Shown piece after piece: positions 1-11,387 of a stretch of DNA of 64,000 nt. The stretch's first letter is position 1. Every line of letters starts with the position of its first letter. The notes under the pieces were generated by a model. That model saw only the letters and a list, made by a program, of their open reading frames with translations. It searched no databases and was not told the origin of the DNA. This stretch comes from Mycoplasma imitans ATCC 51306. GTDB taxonomy: Bacteria > Bacillota_I > Bacilli_A > Mycoplasmatales > Mycoplasmoidaceae. A program made the translations under genes and the position numbers. Location of the stretch: positions 1 through 64,000 of the forward strand of contig NZ_JADI01000008.1 in the NCBI RefSeq assembly GCF_000518305.1, written 5' to 3'.

Positions 1-1383
<1,383 letters not shown>

Positions 1384-1456
1384 TTTGATCAAAAAACATT
1401 AGTTGTTTTTTATCTAAAATGATTTGTTGTATTTAGTTTTTCAAAGAGCAATGGTG

Positions 1457-1564
1457 TGTGTGATATCGATATCGTGATGGAAACACCTGGTCCCATTCCG
1501 AACCCAGAAGTTAAGCATCATGGAGCCGAAGGTAGCGCAAGCAAGAATAGGAAAATATCACGCA
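1457..1564 (+). rRNA. rrf: 5S ribosomal RNA
   Basis: The interior has the 5S hallmarks TCCCATTCCGAACCCAGAAG and GGAGCCGAAGGTAGC. The ends TGTGTGATA (1457-1465) and TATCACGCA (1556-1564) pair to form the terminal helix I, with one G-U pair. It lies about 75 nt after 23S and is followed at once by a terminator, so 23S and 5S are probably one transcript. The exact ends may differ by a few bases. Confidence 0.95.
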
Positions 1565-1573
1565 AACAAAATA

Positions 1574-1610
1574 ATAACACCAGATTCAAACTGGTGTTAT
1601 TTTTTATTTT
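1574..1610 (+). terminator. Rho-independent terminator of the 23S-5S unit
   Basis: A perfect 10-bp stem (ATAACACCAG / CTGGTGTTAT) with a 7-nt loop is followed by a T-rich tail. It ends the ribosomal RNA transcript. Confidence 0.9.
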
Positions 1611-1789
1611 CACTAATAAGTAAACAGGTATGAATGGTGATTTTGAAAATAAATAATATTTATTTTACTTATTTTTATTTAATATAACTTGCCAAAATCA
1701 TTAATTTATGTTTATAATTAAAAGTTAAATTAAAAATGATTATAGCGCTTCTTAAATCGATTTTAAGAAGAATTTTGAAGCAATATTTA

Positions 1790-3006
1790 ATGCGTAAAAC
1801 TAAACAAATTAAAAAAATCTTAATTTTTGCAGGGATTCCTGCTAGTATGATTTTTGGTTCAGTATTAAATGGTTGCTCGTTAATTGGAATTGTTAAGAAA
1901 AGTAGTAGTGCAAATCCAAATATAGATCCTACTCCTGATCCAAAACCAGTTATTCCAGATGAAAAAATGAACCAGTTAATCCTAATGATTTAAATAACGT
2001 TAATAATGGTGGAATTTGTACTGGTGATGAGGATCAAACAATCACTCCAAAAGAAGTAAAACCAATCGAATTAAAATACGTTAGTGATCAACCTTGATAT
2101 AAAACATCAAGCACAGATAATGTTTATTTCGTTGATGAATCAGCAAAAACTAAACGCTTTTATTCACGTGCTAATAAGGTTAATAATAATAACTATGAAA
2201 CTGAGTTATTAAATACTTATGGTAGTCAAGGTTTTAGATATCCAATTTGGGACTATAATTACGAAACTGGTAGAAACGCCTTTTTAAAATTGGCTGATGG
2301 CAGTGAATTAAATATGTCTAATGCTGTGTTTAATGAAACTGTGCTTCCAAAATATACAGGTGGAAATGAAAACGTTAGATTTAGTAATGCCGATTGAATT
2401 AAAGAACAAATTAAAGCTAACAGTCTAATGAAACATCCTTCAGCTATGTCTTGGTATCAAACAATGCCAACAGCTGATACATTAGCAGTAGAACAAGAAA
2501 TAAAGATTAACACCAGAAGAGTTGGTTCGGTAATGACCGGTGTTTATGTTGTACCAGGTGAAGTAGCTAAGATTAAGTTAGGTGAAAAGACCTTCAATTT
2601 TTTAAGAGAAAATTACACAGATACAATCCAAGTAGTTAATAAATATTTAGGTGCAATCAATGATAGCGCTAATTACTATGGTTCTTGAATAGTTGAAGAT
2701 AATAACACTTCATTAGTAAAGGGCAGCTCACTAACTACTGATAAAGTTAATGATTATCTTGAATTTTCTAAAAAGATGAAAGCGTTTGTTCTTTATGGCA
2801 ACACGTCTAGTCAACCAGTCATTGTAGATATTTATGAAGATGGAAAATTAATTAAACAAAACTATAAGATTTCATCAACCTACACAATGAATGGTGTGAA
2901 GTTGTTTGTAAATAGATTTGCTAGTTATGATCAACATACAATTAAGATCGTTAACAAATCATCTACACCATTAACAATTGATTATTTTGGTTACGAGGAT
3001 AATTAA
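1790..3006 (+). pseudogene. M60-like lipoprotein gene broken by a frameshift in an A6 run
   Basis: The start at ATG 1790 gives a typical mycoplasma lipoprotein signal (MRKTKQIKKILIF, then lipobox VLNGC). An in-frame ATG at 1736 only adds an amphipathic extension before it. The frame closes at 1993, but adding one base to the A6 run at 1962-1967 joins it to an open frame that runs to TAA 3006, giving about 405 codons with TGA as Trp. The second part contains TGVYVVPGEVAKIKL, which resembles the TGlYvpPGE segment in the N-terminal part of peptidase M60 (enhancin/mucinase) domains. No HExxH zinc site is present, so even the repaired protein would be only the binding portion. It may be a decaying gene, a phase-variable surface gene or a sequencing error. 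Confidence 0.6.
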
Positions 3007-3030
3007 ATAGAACCAAATTTAATACAAAAT

Positions 3031-3075
3031 AAAATGAACATGCAAATTGTTTTTAGCAGTATGCATGTTCATTTT
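3031..3075. terminator. Bidirectional terminator between convergent genes
   Basis: An inverted repeat of 14 bases (AAAATGAACATGCA at 3031-3044, complement at 3062-3075) lies between the end of the M60-like gene and the end of the minus-strand lipoprotein operon. A/T runs on both sides let it work in both directions. Confidence 0.75.
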
Positions 3076-3121
3076 ATTAATTTTAACCGATTATTTTGGT
3101 TATTTATATGAAATGAATTGC

Positions 3122-4048
3122 TTAGAAAATTAAGTTAATTTGTGGGTATTGAACATATGGAAGCGCGGTAAAATTGTTTTCAAAATTTCCAATGTCAAAA
3201 TGAGTTAATTTTTCGGGATTTTTTTCCATAGCATCCAATGTTTCTTGTGGGTCAATATTTCCAACAGCACCCGAGAAAAAAATCGCTTTTGAATCTATAG
3301 AAATTTTGTTATCAGTTGAAACATAAAGTTTGAAGATAACATTTGATAAAGATACATACATAACTCTGTATCCTTCTTTTAATTCTGAGTCAACCAACAT
3401 AGAAGTCTCTAGATCAGTACCAACAATGTTTACGCGAGTGATGCTGCGGTTGTATCTAAAATGGATATGAGCTGTAGGATTATCATTAGCAAATTCGTTG
3501 TTAACGTTTAGTGCAAAATGTAGATAACGACCTGAGTGGTTTTCTGAGTTATTTTTAAATGGATCTGTTAATAAAGCATAATCATAAAAATTCATTCTGA
3601 AATTATAAATATACTTAAAGAAAGCCATAATATTAGCACTTAATAAAGCTGAGTTTTTATCAAACAAAGCTAAAATTTTTTGATGTTTTTCTAATTTAAC
3701 TTCAGCTGATATTGATGTGTCAGCAATTTGTTTTTGCAATCGATAGATTTCGTTCGCATTTTTAGTTAACTGGCTGTCTAATTGATTAAACCTTTCAAGA
3801 TCAAATTTTTCAACATTTTCTTTTTGTTCATAAGAAAAACTTAAATCATATTCAGCCAAAGCAGCTTGTAAATCATCAACATACTCAGCTTTAGGGAAAA
3901 ATAATCTAGGTAACGGACTATAAGACACTTTATCATCAATTTTCATCTTAACTTTTTCAGAACTATTGTCATTAGTACAAGATACTACAGCCGTAGGTAA
4001 TAAAGCGGTTAACAAACCTAAATTTAATAGTTTAAATATCTTTTTCAT
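3122..4048 (-). CDS. Lipoprotein of the ABC-transporter operon (308 aa)
   Basis: This is the last gene of a minus-strand operon. The product has a basic N-terminus, a hydrophobic stretch and a lipobox ending in VVSC at about residue 24, so it should be lipid-anchored on the outside of the membrane. A segment near residues 70-120 is rich in K, E, Q and L and could form a coiled coil. A weak copy of the aromatic motif seen in the neighbouring lipoproteins occurs here (FFKYIYNFRMNFYDY). Its ATG directly abuts the stop codon of the previous gene, which implies translational coupling. It probably acts outside the cell with the transporter; no specific function is recognised. Confidence 0.85.
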   Translation of the reverse strand: MKKIFKLLNLGLLTALLPTAVVSCTNDNSSEKVKMKIDDKVSYSPLPRLFFPKAEYVDDLQAALAEYDLSFSYEQKENVEKFDLERFNQLDSQLTKNANEIYRLQKQIADTSISAEVKLEKHQKILALFDKNSALLSANIMAFFKYIYNFRMNFYDYALLTDPFKNNSENHSGRYLHFALNVNNEFANDNPTAHIHFRYNRSITRVNIVGTDLETSMLVDSELKEGYRVMYVSLSNVIFKLYVSTDNKISIDSKAIFFSGAVGNIDPQETLDAMEKNPEKLTHFDIGNFENNFTALPYVQYPQINLIF

Positions 4049-4930
4049 TTAATTAATATCTACTGCAGTGTATTGCAATAAGATTCCTCCATAAAAGTCT
4101 TTATATAAAACCTCAGCAGTTCGATTATTAGAACTTAAACCAAATGAAGCATATAAGTTTACATATTTATTTAAATTAAAAATCTCGTTAATTTGATTAG
4201 TCTCTAATAATCTTGGATATGTTTTAATATATCCAAATATAATATCTCTAGTTGATTCTTCTGGATCTTTACGTATTTGGATTTGTAAAATATAACCATC
4301 CTTATTTAATAGATAAAAAGTAACATTATTATCTGAATCAACTTGTTTAACTTCTTGGATAAAAATGTTGCTTTTTAAAGTTACAAAATTACTGTAAAGT
4401 AGTTTGTTTTCGTTATCACGAATCGCAAAAGCTGCAGCAGATTCATTGTTTTGTCTGGTAAAATTAGATTTTTGCATAAAAACTAAATTAGTTAAATTGT
4501 AAAGATATCATAACCAATTTTGGTTTTGTGCTTCATCGATAACCTCAATAGCTTGTTTGATTGGATAAGGGTATGAAATACCACTTAAAAAATTGAATTC
4601 AGCAGTTGGTGGTCTTGTAATTAAATTTGCATATTTAAGCGCAGATTTTAATTTAATTTTGTATGGTGAATTGATCAGATCAAATTGACTTTTAATGTAT
4701 TCATCTTTTGCTTGATTGTTATCACCAAACATTTCATCCAAAATATTAGTAATAGCGGTTTGATTTAAAAAATTTCTTCATTTTAAATCAAGATCAGGAG
4801 TTAAGTTAATTTGATCTAAGTTTTGACTCACAACTTGACTTTTAATACCATAAGATGGAATTGTGACTAAAGCAAGGCTAACAAAAGCTGAGCTGATAAT
4901 AAATTTTGAAAAAGCTTTTTTAATTTTCAT
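4049..4930 (-). CDS. Exported protein of the ABC-transporter operon, no lipobox Cys (293 aa)
   Basis: The start at 4930 overlaps the end of the upstream lipoprotein gene (stop at 4920-4922). The N-terminus (MKIKKAFSKFIISSAFVSLA) looks like a signal peptide, but unlike the sister genes there is no cysteine at the end of the hydrophobic core. It may therefore be secreted, or anchored by an uncleaved signal. It reads through two TGA codons, one within the motif NWLWYLYNLTN, which matches NWFWYLWNINQ of the lipoprotein at 5917-6930 and supports paralogy. The function is not recognised. Confidence 0.8.
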
Positions 4931-5933
4931 TAGTTTTATCCTTCTTTAAAAAATTAAAAACAAAAGCCGGATAGCCATATCTTTGTTTTATTGGCATATC
5001 AACTTCGTATTGTTGCAATCCTGTCTCATAACCGTGAATAAATCCGCTATGAATAACTGACGAAATTAAATTTAATGAAATGTTTTTTGCTCTTGAAGCT
5101 CCAAAATATATTGGTAAATAACTTAGAACAGCTCCACTAACAGGTGCTGAAACGGTACGAATTAAAAATCTAAAGACTAGTTTATCTTTTTTAAGATAAT
5201 AAACTTCATTATCACCAATTTCAGGACTTTCATCACCAAGTTTAATATCATCTAAATAAGTGTTGATAAAATTCAAACTATTAAATGGTCTTAATCTTTT
5301 AACTCTGTTTTGATATTGTTCAGATACTAAGATCTCTTTTGATTCAGGATCATAAGGATTAAGCGCTCAGGTTATAAAGTTTCAATCAAAGATATTTAAG
5401 TTGTTAAGAATAAAAAATCAATTTCTTGAAACAAAATCTTTATATTGAACGAAAAAATCAATTGGATTATCATCGTTTTTAGCACTAGCAATTAAGCCCT
5501 GAAGTTCTTGAATTCTTGCTCTTATTTCAGCAGCTTTTTCAGGGTTAAATCCGGCAAAAATTAATTCCTCACGTTTTTGTTTTAACTCTTCTTCTCACTG
5601 AGTTATTTCTAAAATTTTGAATTGTTTATTAAACTTTTCTTCAATTTGTTTAAATTGCGCTTTTATATTATCAGCATTCGTTTCTTGTTGATGAATATAA
5701 ACTTCTTTAGCATTTTGAGCTTCAGGGGTATTTTTATAGATTAAATTAAGCAAAGTATCAATAATATTCTTATGAACTAATTCTTCTTTACTTGTTGTTC
5801 TTAAAGAAATATCCTTACTGTGATCAATATGTGAACTTAATTTTGATTTTTGGTCATAATCAGCACATGAAGTAGCGCTAAAAGCAAACGGAATAACTAA
5901 AGATAAGCTGGTTAATTTAGTTTTTAATTTCAT
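4920..5933 (-). CDS. Lipoprotein of the ABC-transporter operon (337 aa)
   Basis: The signal peptide ends in a lipobox (FSATSC) at about residue 23. The frame reads through several TGA Trp codons, including the segment RNWFFILNNLNIFDWNF, which resembles the aromatic motif of its neighbours. A Glu/Lys-rich stretch around residues 75-150 may be coiled coil. The start (ATG 5931-5933) lies 14 nt before the upstream gene's stop codon, so the two are probably translationally coupled. The end overlaps the next gene by 11 nt. It belongs to a set of four exported proteins made together with an ABC-2 type transporter; its substrate or partner is unknown. Confidence 0.82.
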
Positions 5934-6930
5934 TGATTTCTCCTCACGTATACCTTAAAAGTTTTAATTGATCGTTGTTTACTAGATCTAAAGCCCTATT
6001 AAAAATGCTTGCGTAATTGTTTCTTGTGTATAAGCTTAAAAGAACGTTATCAGCATGTTGCTTGTAAGCTAGATCTTCAGGATTTTCTTCTTCTAACACA
6101 GTGTAATAATTAGTTATTTGTTTAATTACATTTTCGTAAGCAGAAATAAAACTTGTATTAAAAGCATTAATTAAAGCATCCAGATCTAAATTTTCAACAT
6201 TTTTAACAAAAACATCTGGAGTAAATAAAATCTCTTCTTTATTATCTTGTTTGTATCTAAAAAACACGATGAAAGCATCTGTTCCTAATTTTAAATAATT
6301 AGCTGTTTTTACCGTATAAACATCATGTTTTTGGTTTGATAACTCAAATGTTTTAATCCCTTCAAAAGTTAAGTTTTTTAAGTTATAAGCATACGATTTA
6401 TATTTTTCTTGAACGTAGTCAAAAAGACTTTTGGTGTTCTTTGGATTATCTGGCGTTTCTTCATTACCTTTGATGTCAGTGTAATCATCGTTAAAGTAAT
6501 TTAAAACGTATATGTTTTGATTAATATTTCACAAGTATCAAAATCAGTTTTTAGTTAATGTGTTTTTGATTGCATTAATTGAGTTAGTTACTTGTAATGA
6601 GTTTTCTGAACCCGATTTTGATAAGACGTTAATGTTTGAAGGACTAGCTGTGATTAATGCTGCTTTTAATTCATCATAAAAAGCATTGGGGATAGTTAAT
6701 TGAGTTATTTTGTATAGATCAGCTAATTTCTTATCAGGTTGAATTTGATTCAAATAATTTTCAACAAACATTTCATTTGCTATTAAGGGTTGTTTTTGTT
6801 TTAGTTTAATAGTTACTTCACTTTGATCTTTTGGCTTTTTTTCATTAACACAACTTGATAAAAGTAAGCCAGGAAAAATACTAAAACTAGCGATAAAAAC
6901 AACTATTTTATTTATTAATGACTTCTTCAT
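5917..6930 (-). CDS. Lipoprotein of the ABC-transporter operon (337 aa)
   Basis: This is the first lipoprotein after the ATPase gene. Its ATG (6928-6930) lies inside the 3' end of the ATPase frame. The signal MKKSLINKIVVF followed by a hydrophobic core and lipobox LLLSSC predicts lipid attachment. TGA codons encode Trp in the motif NWFWYLWNINQ and in the penultimate segment before the TAA at 5917-5919. The length equals that of the next gene (337 aa), which together with the shared aromatic motif suggests duplication. A role as an extracytoplasmic partner of the transporter is inferred from the operon only. Confidence 0.82.
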
Positions 6931-7612
6931 AAAAAATGCTTTCTAATGATTTTTCCTTCTTACCCGATGAAACTATTTTACCCTTATGAATTAAAGTGTA
7001 AGAATCAACGTATTTATCAATTTCACTAAGAACGTGTGAAGAGATAAATATCGTCTTACCTTCGTTATGTAATTGGCTTAATAATTTAAATAATTGATAT
7101 CTAGCGGTGGGGTCTAAGTTAGCTGCTGGTTCGTCCAAAATAATTAATTCAGGATCGTTAATTAATGCTTGCATTAATAATACTTTTTTCTTTTGCCCAG
7201 ATGAAAAAGAATATGGTTTTAAATTTACTAAATCGATAATATCAAATTTTTCCAATAATTCATTAATTTTAGTTTTAGCTTGAGTTGAACTTAGACCACT
7301 TAATTTAGCCAAAGAAAACAAATATTGTCATGTTGTTAGTTCTTTTGGAAAAATTGCATTTTCAGGCACATAACCTAACTTAGCTTTAGAAGCGGCTTCT
7401 CGTGAGGAAATGCCATTAATTAAGATCTCACCTTCATATCGACGATATGAACCAATAATTGATTTAATTGTTGTAGTTTTTCCTGCACCATTTTCACCAA
7501 TAAAAGCGTGAAATGCCCCTTTTTCAACGGTAAAATTTAAATCAAAAACTCCTCTAGAGTTTTTCTTATCTTGATATATTTTATTTAAATGTTTAACTTC
7601 CAAGATATACAT
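6908..7612 (-). CDS. ABC transporter ATP-binding protein (234 aa)
   Basis: This is a complete nucleotide-binding subunit. It shows Walker A GENGAGKTT near residue 38, signature YSFSSGQKKK near residue 133 (SSGQ instead of LSGGQ), Walker B LIILDEPAANLDP and an H-loop in FISSHV. This layout is typical of the ATPases that pair with ABC-2 type permeases. The start codon shares a base with the permease stop codon (TAATG), and the 3' end overlaps the following lipoprotein gene by 23 nt, so the subunits are made in a coupled way. It would energise the membrane protein encoded just upstream from the cytoplasmic face. Confidence 0.93.
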
Positions 7613-9444
7613 TATTTGTAATCCTTTCTAATGTATAAGATATTGTTTGCTACTACAAATAATGATGCAATCACAGCTCATAGTAAAATGAATGAGTATT
7701 TATTAATAATCTCTTTATTACGCGCCATTTGCATAATTTCTGTCACTGGTTGAAAAACAAAATTGTTAGATTGCTTTAAGTCGTAACGAATGATAACTTT
7801 ATTATTTTGAACTTCTTGCTTAGTTGAGTAATTTGCATACCCACCAATATGGTAAGTATAAGCACCATAATTAAAACTTAATTGTTTTGGCGTAAAGTTG
7901 TTTGAATTATCATCTAGCTTGTTATTAAATAATAAAGCAGTCGTTAATAGATCGTTATTTTGATTAAAGTAAATGTAATAAACTAAAGCAACAGTTAGAT
8001 AGATCTGTCTTTCAATATTAGATTTAATTGTTTTGTTGGTAATTGATGAATCTTCTAAAACAGTTATATTATCATCTAAATTGTTAAATTTAGATTGTTC
8101 ATCACTTATCTCGTTTTGAATCTTATTTATAAGAAGATTGTGATAATAAGTTAAATCGCTTGGATCTCCGTTTATATAATCATCTAACTTCATTAAATTA
8201 CTAATAAATTGTTTAGCATAAGCATTAAAGACTTTTGAGTCTAGTAATTCTTTAATATAAGTCCAGTTCAATTTGCCGACAATATCATTAGCATTAGTAT
8301 TGTTAAATTCATCTTCAGGAAAAGTGATATCAAAATTATCAGCATCTTGTCGAGCGTAGATAATTTTAGTGTTATTTAGTTCGTCTAAACTTGGATTTAA
8401 ATTATTTTTTAAAGCTCCTGGAACTAAATAAACGTCTTGATAATTAGGTGTTTTATCATCGCCCATATTAACTAAATATCTTGGTAAAACATTATTCTCA
8501 TTTAATTGATAAGAATATGTTAGCGCATCCAGATTGTTGTAATATAGGTAGTTATCTAAATTAGTAGTATAGTTATTTGCAAATGTATTAAAAATATTTT
8601 GGTTTTTGAAGTTAAAAATATCAATCATTTGATAAGGAGTAACTAGTCAAGAATATATCTGTCATTCAGTAGATGAGTTTTTTACTAAATTATAAGCAGT
8701 TCTTAGATATTCGGTTTGTTTTTCACTAAACGTTGGTTCGTCATAACCATTTGGCAAGATATAAAAGTTATCCTGATTATTGTTTAGATAAAATGTTTCG
8801 ACATTAGCTTCATTTCCAGCTGGTTGTAATAATCTTTCGGTATTAAGATAGAAAGCTAAATTGTTTGCTGATGAAGTAGATTGTGAGCTTACAATACTAC
8901 CACCAATAATTAAAGGTGAGATGATTGTTAATGGGATTGCTAAAGCAATCTTGCCATTGAACTTATAACCAATGATTGAAGCAAATAACCCAAAGATTAA
9001 AAAAGCAAAAAAGAAAACTGTAAATGAAAGTAACACAATCAGTGTTAAGTTTGTTTGCTTTAGATTTAAAGCTAGAATTAGATTGCTAACCATCATTAAT
9101 ATTGCTCAATAACAATCAAAAATAATAAAAACGATAAATTTAGCAATAAAAATATCCCTTCGGTTAATCGGTTTACTATATGTAAGTAATTCTAATCCTT
9201 CTTCTTCTAAATCTTTATAAACATTTAATGCTTTTAAACCCGCATAAAAGATTGTTAGAACCATTTCAGCAAAGATAATTGCATAAATAATAAAGTTCTT
9301 AAAACGATCTGGAATCGAAACTACTGATAATGTAATGCTAAAGATAATTGCTAAAGCAAAAAAGACAATTGGTAAGACGTAACTGCTTTTCTTTTTTAAG
9401 ACAATTTTATGTAAAAAATATACATAACTTTTTACTGATTTCAT
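7612..9444 (-). CDS. ABC-2 type permease with a very large extracellular loop (610 aa)
   Basis: Under code 4 the gene is a single frame from ATG 9444 to TAA 7612. About six hydrophobic segments occupy the first 190 residues. A long hydrophilic region of roughly 390 residues follows, rich in Asn, Asp and Tyr, and then one last membrane segment at the C-terminus (LLWAVIASLFVVANNILYI). This resembles ABC-2 permeases in which the region between the last two membrane spans has been enlarged into an extracellular domain. It heads an operon with its ATPase and four exported proteins. No strong Shine-Dalgarno sequence is visible. The substrate cannot be told from the sequence; export of, or work on, surface molecules is the likeliest role. 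Confidence 0.85.
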
Positions 9445-9955
9445 ATTAACTACTAAATGATAATAATAAGCGCAATAATCAACGATTGCGTTTGTTTTAA
9501 ACGATTAATAGTTTAGTGGTTTTAACTACCAAACTATTATCTAAATAAATCCAAATTAAAAAAATTGGATTTTATTAACCCTCACAAAAAATTTTTATTC
9601 GGGCTTAGGGGTATAGGATTAACTTTTTTATATTATATATTAATTTATTAATTGGATAAGTTTTTAATTAACTTTTTACTTAACTAAGTAAGTAAATCAA
9701 CAAAGGTGTTTTTGGTTCTGATTTGTTGTTGCTACAATTTGCATTCAAGTTAGTTGGTCTTCATGCTTAGGTTTTGTGTGTTTTTTATAAATTATTTTTT
9801 TGCGTTGTTTTTTGCGAATATTTAAAAGCTAATGCTACTTTCAATAAAAATTATTTTAGTTTTATTTTTTATGTTAATCCTTTTAAATAGGTTGATTTTT
9901 AAGTAAAAAAACTAAAGTATAAGCACATTACTTAAAGCATTTTATGGCAAAATAA
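9445..9955. other. Intergenic region of about 510 bp with two hairpins
   Basis: No convincing gene is present. The region must hold the promoter of the minus-strand operon near its left end. It contains an inverted repeat at 9506-9539 (TAATAGTTTAGTGGT paired with a near-perfect complement) and a small palindrome at 9677-9690 (TACTTA-AC-TAAGTA). The right part is very A/T-rich. Confidence 0.5.
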
Positions 9956-10990
9956 ATTGACAAATATTGGAAATGATATATATATATTAAAGAAGAATAT
10001 ACATACGTATATATCGACTTAGGAATAATATCTACTAACAAGAGGTTTTATGATGGTAAACGAGTTGAAGATGCAAAAGCAAAGTGAGCTAGATTACCAA
10101 AACTTGACGGTTTAAAATACACTGATGCAGATTTAGATACAAGACCTCAATACATTGATACTTTTAAAACCGCTGCTGATGTGTATCCTTCAAGTACTTA
10201 TGCAGTAGTTTATAAAGGTAAAGATCCAAACAGTTACTACGATTCAATATTTAGTAATCAACAAACTATGGCTGTTATCAATAAATATTGAAATAAGTTT
10301 GCTGATGAAATAAGAGAGGGTAGAGGGGAATTTGATCCTGAAAAATTGGCTCAAGTAACTTTAGATGATGCTGATATTCCAACGTTAAAACCACTGATTA
10401 CTTTTTCTGATTTCTATACAAAATCTCAAGTAGCTAAATATAACGCAGTAAGAGCTAAATTAAGTATTCCAACATTAACTGATCTATCAACAGTGTTAAC
10501 CGAAAGAGAAAAAGCACAACTAATGTTACAAGCTATTTTAGCTGTTGTTAAGGGTCATTTCATTAGACAAAGAATAACTATAAATGGTCATGGTTTATCT
10601 GGCCACAGCTATAATATTGAAACTAGAAAATTTGCTCAATCTCGTGGTTGATTCTACACTGAAAACTACTATGGGTTGTACAACGCTCCAGTTGAAGCTC
10701 CTAAAACGCTTGGTTTCCCAGCTGATTTTGCCTCATCAATCTTCTTTAAAGCAATTATGGGTGAAAGAAGAGGATTTGAAAAATATCGTGATTCATCAGA
10801 TTTCACAAGCTCACAAAATGAATGAGGTCATTTATTGGTAAGTGTTGATGCATCTCAAAGTAAATTCTATGGTGGTGTTGTGGTTGTTAAACAACAACCA
10901 AAAGATGGCGACCAAGATTCACCATTTAACAGCTATAGATTTAATTCTATCGACATGATGTTTAAAGTTGGCAATAACAATAAAAGTTAA
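9956..10990 (+). pseudogene. Start-less 3' remnant of a surface-protein gene
   Basis: The frame is open from just after a TAA at 9953 to TAA 10988-10990, 344 codons with several TGA Trp codons. The first in-frame Met is only at 10268, deep inside protein-like sequence. Upstream of about 10020 the frame is a low-complexity TAT/ATA run, so the 5' end with start and signal peptide seems lost. The product has no recognised domain; a segment NGHGLSGHSYNIETRKF and a Trp/Tyr-rich stretch after it are the most distinctive parts. A C-terminal fragment of a mycoplasma surface lipoprotein is the best guess. A functional start at 10268 or 10346 is possible but less likely. Confidence 0.55.
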
Positions 10991-11084
10991 TAATTATTAG
11001 TTATTTAAAAATTAAAAAAAAATAGATATTTTTTAAAACTTATTCATAAAAGTTTTCTAGCTTATATTTAAAAAATATATTTGT

Positions 11085-11090
11085 TATAAT
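11085..11090 (+). promoter_or_regulatory. Extended -10 promoter of the dnaE operon
   Basis: TGTTATAAT at 11082-11090 is an extended -10 box (TGnTATAAT). It lies 33 nt before the ATG at 11124 and 124 nt after the previous remnant gene ends. It is the only good promoter ahead of the tightly spaced genes that follow. Confidence 0.55.
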
Positions 11091-11123
11091 TTCATTAGAC
11101 TATAAAAACCTGTGAGGCTATTG

Positions 11124-11384
11124 ATGGATTCTAATAATAAAAAAAGCAAAACTATCCGTTTTAATACATCTTCTAAAGATCTAGAGAAGTTCGAACGTGT
11201 TAAGTTAGAAGACACCAAAGTTTTTAACATGGAAGACAAGCTTCTTAAGATTGAATTACAAGAAAAAATTATTAACCTAACAGCTGAGTTAGAGAATTCA
11301 ACGGATAAGCAAGCTCGTAAAGAACTTAAACAAGAAATCAAAGAATTACAAAAGCAATTGGCTAAATTGAACGAACGTAAATAG
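11124..11384 (+). CDS. Small charged coiled-coil protein upstream of dnaE (86 aa)
   Basis: ATG 11124 is preferred over the in-frame GTG at 11112 because GAGG at 11114-11117 is at ribosome-binding distance. The product is highly charged, and residues 45-86 show a leucine/isoleucine heptad pattern with Lys and Glu in between, as in a short coiled coil. The stop lies three bases before the dnaE start, so the two genes are co-transcribed and probably coupled. No known family is recognised. A role as a small partner in DNA replication is suggested by position only. Confidence 0.7.
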   Translation: MDSNNKKSKTIRFNTSSKDLEKFERVKLEDTKVFNMEDKLLKIELQEKIINLTAELENSTDKQARKELKQEIKELQKQLAKLNERK

Positions 11385-11387
11385 TAG

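Noticed and set aside
10584..10841. Second frame within the start-less remnant
   Set aside because: It overlaps the longer frame with better protein character and is a shadow.
1790..10990. One surface gene split into the M60-like part and the start-less remnant by insertion of the transporter operon
   Set aside because: The two pieces share no visible joining motif and there are no repeats at the operon ends, so the idea has no support beyond order.
1600..11100. vlhA-type haemagglutinin genes with GAA repeats
   Set aside because: Expected for M. gallisepticum surface loci, but no GAA-repeat promoter or vlhA-like lipoprotein was found in the window.
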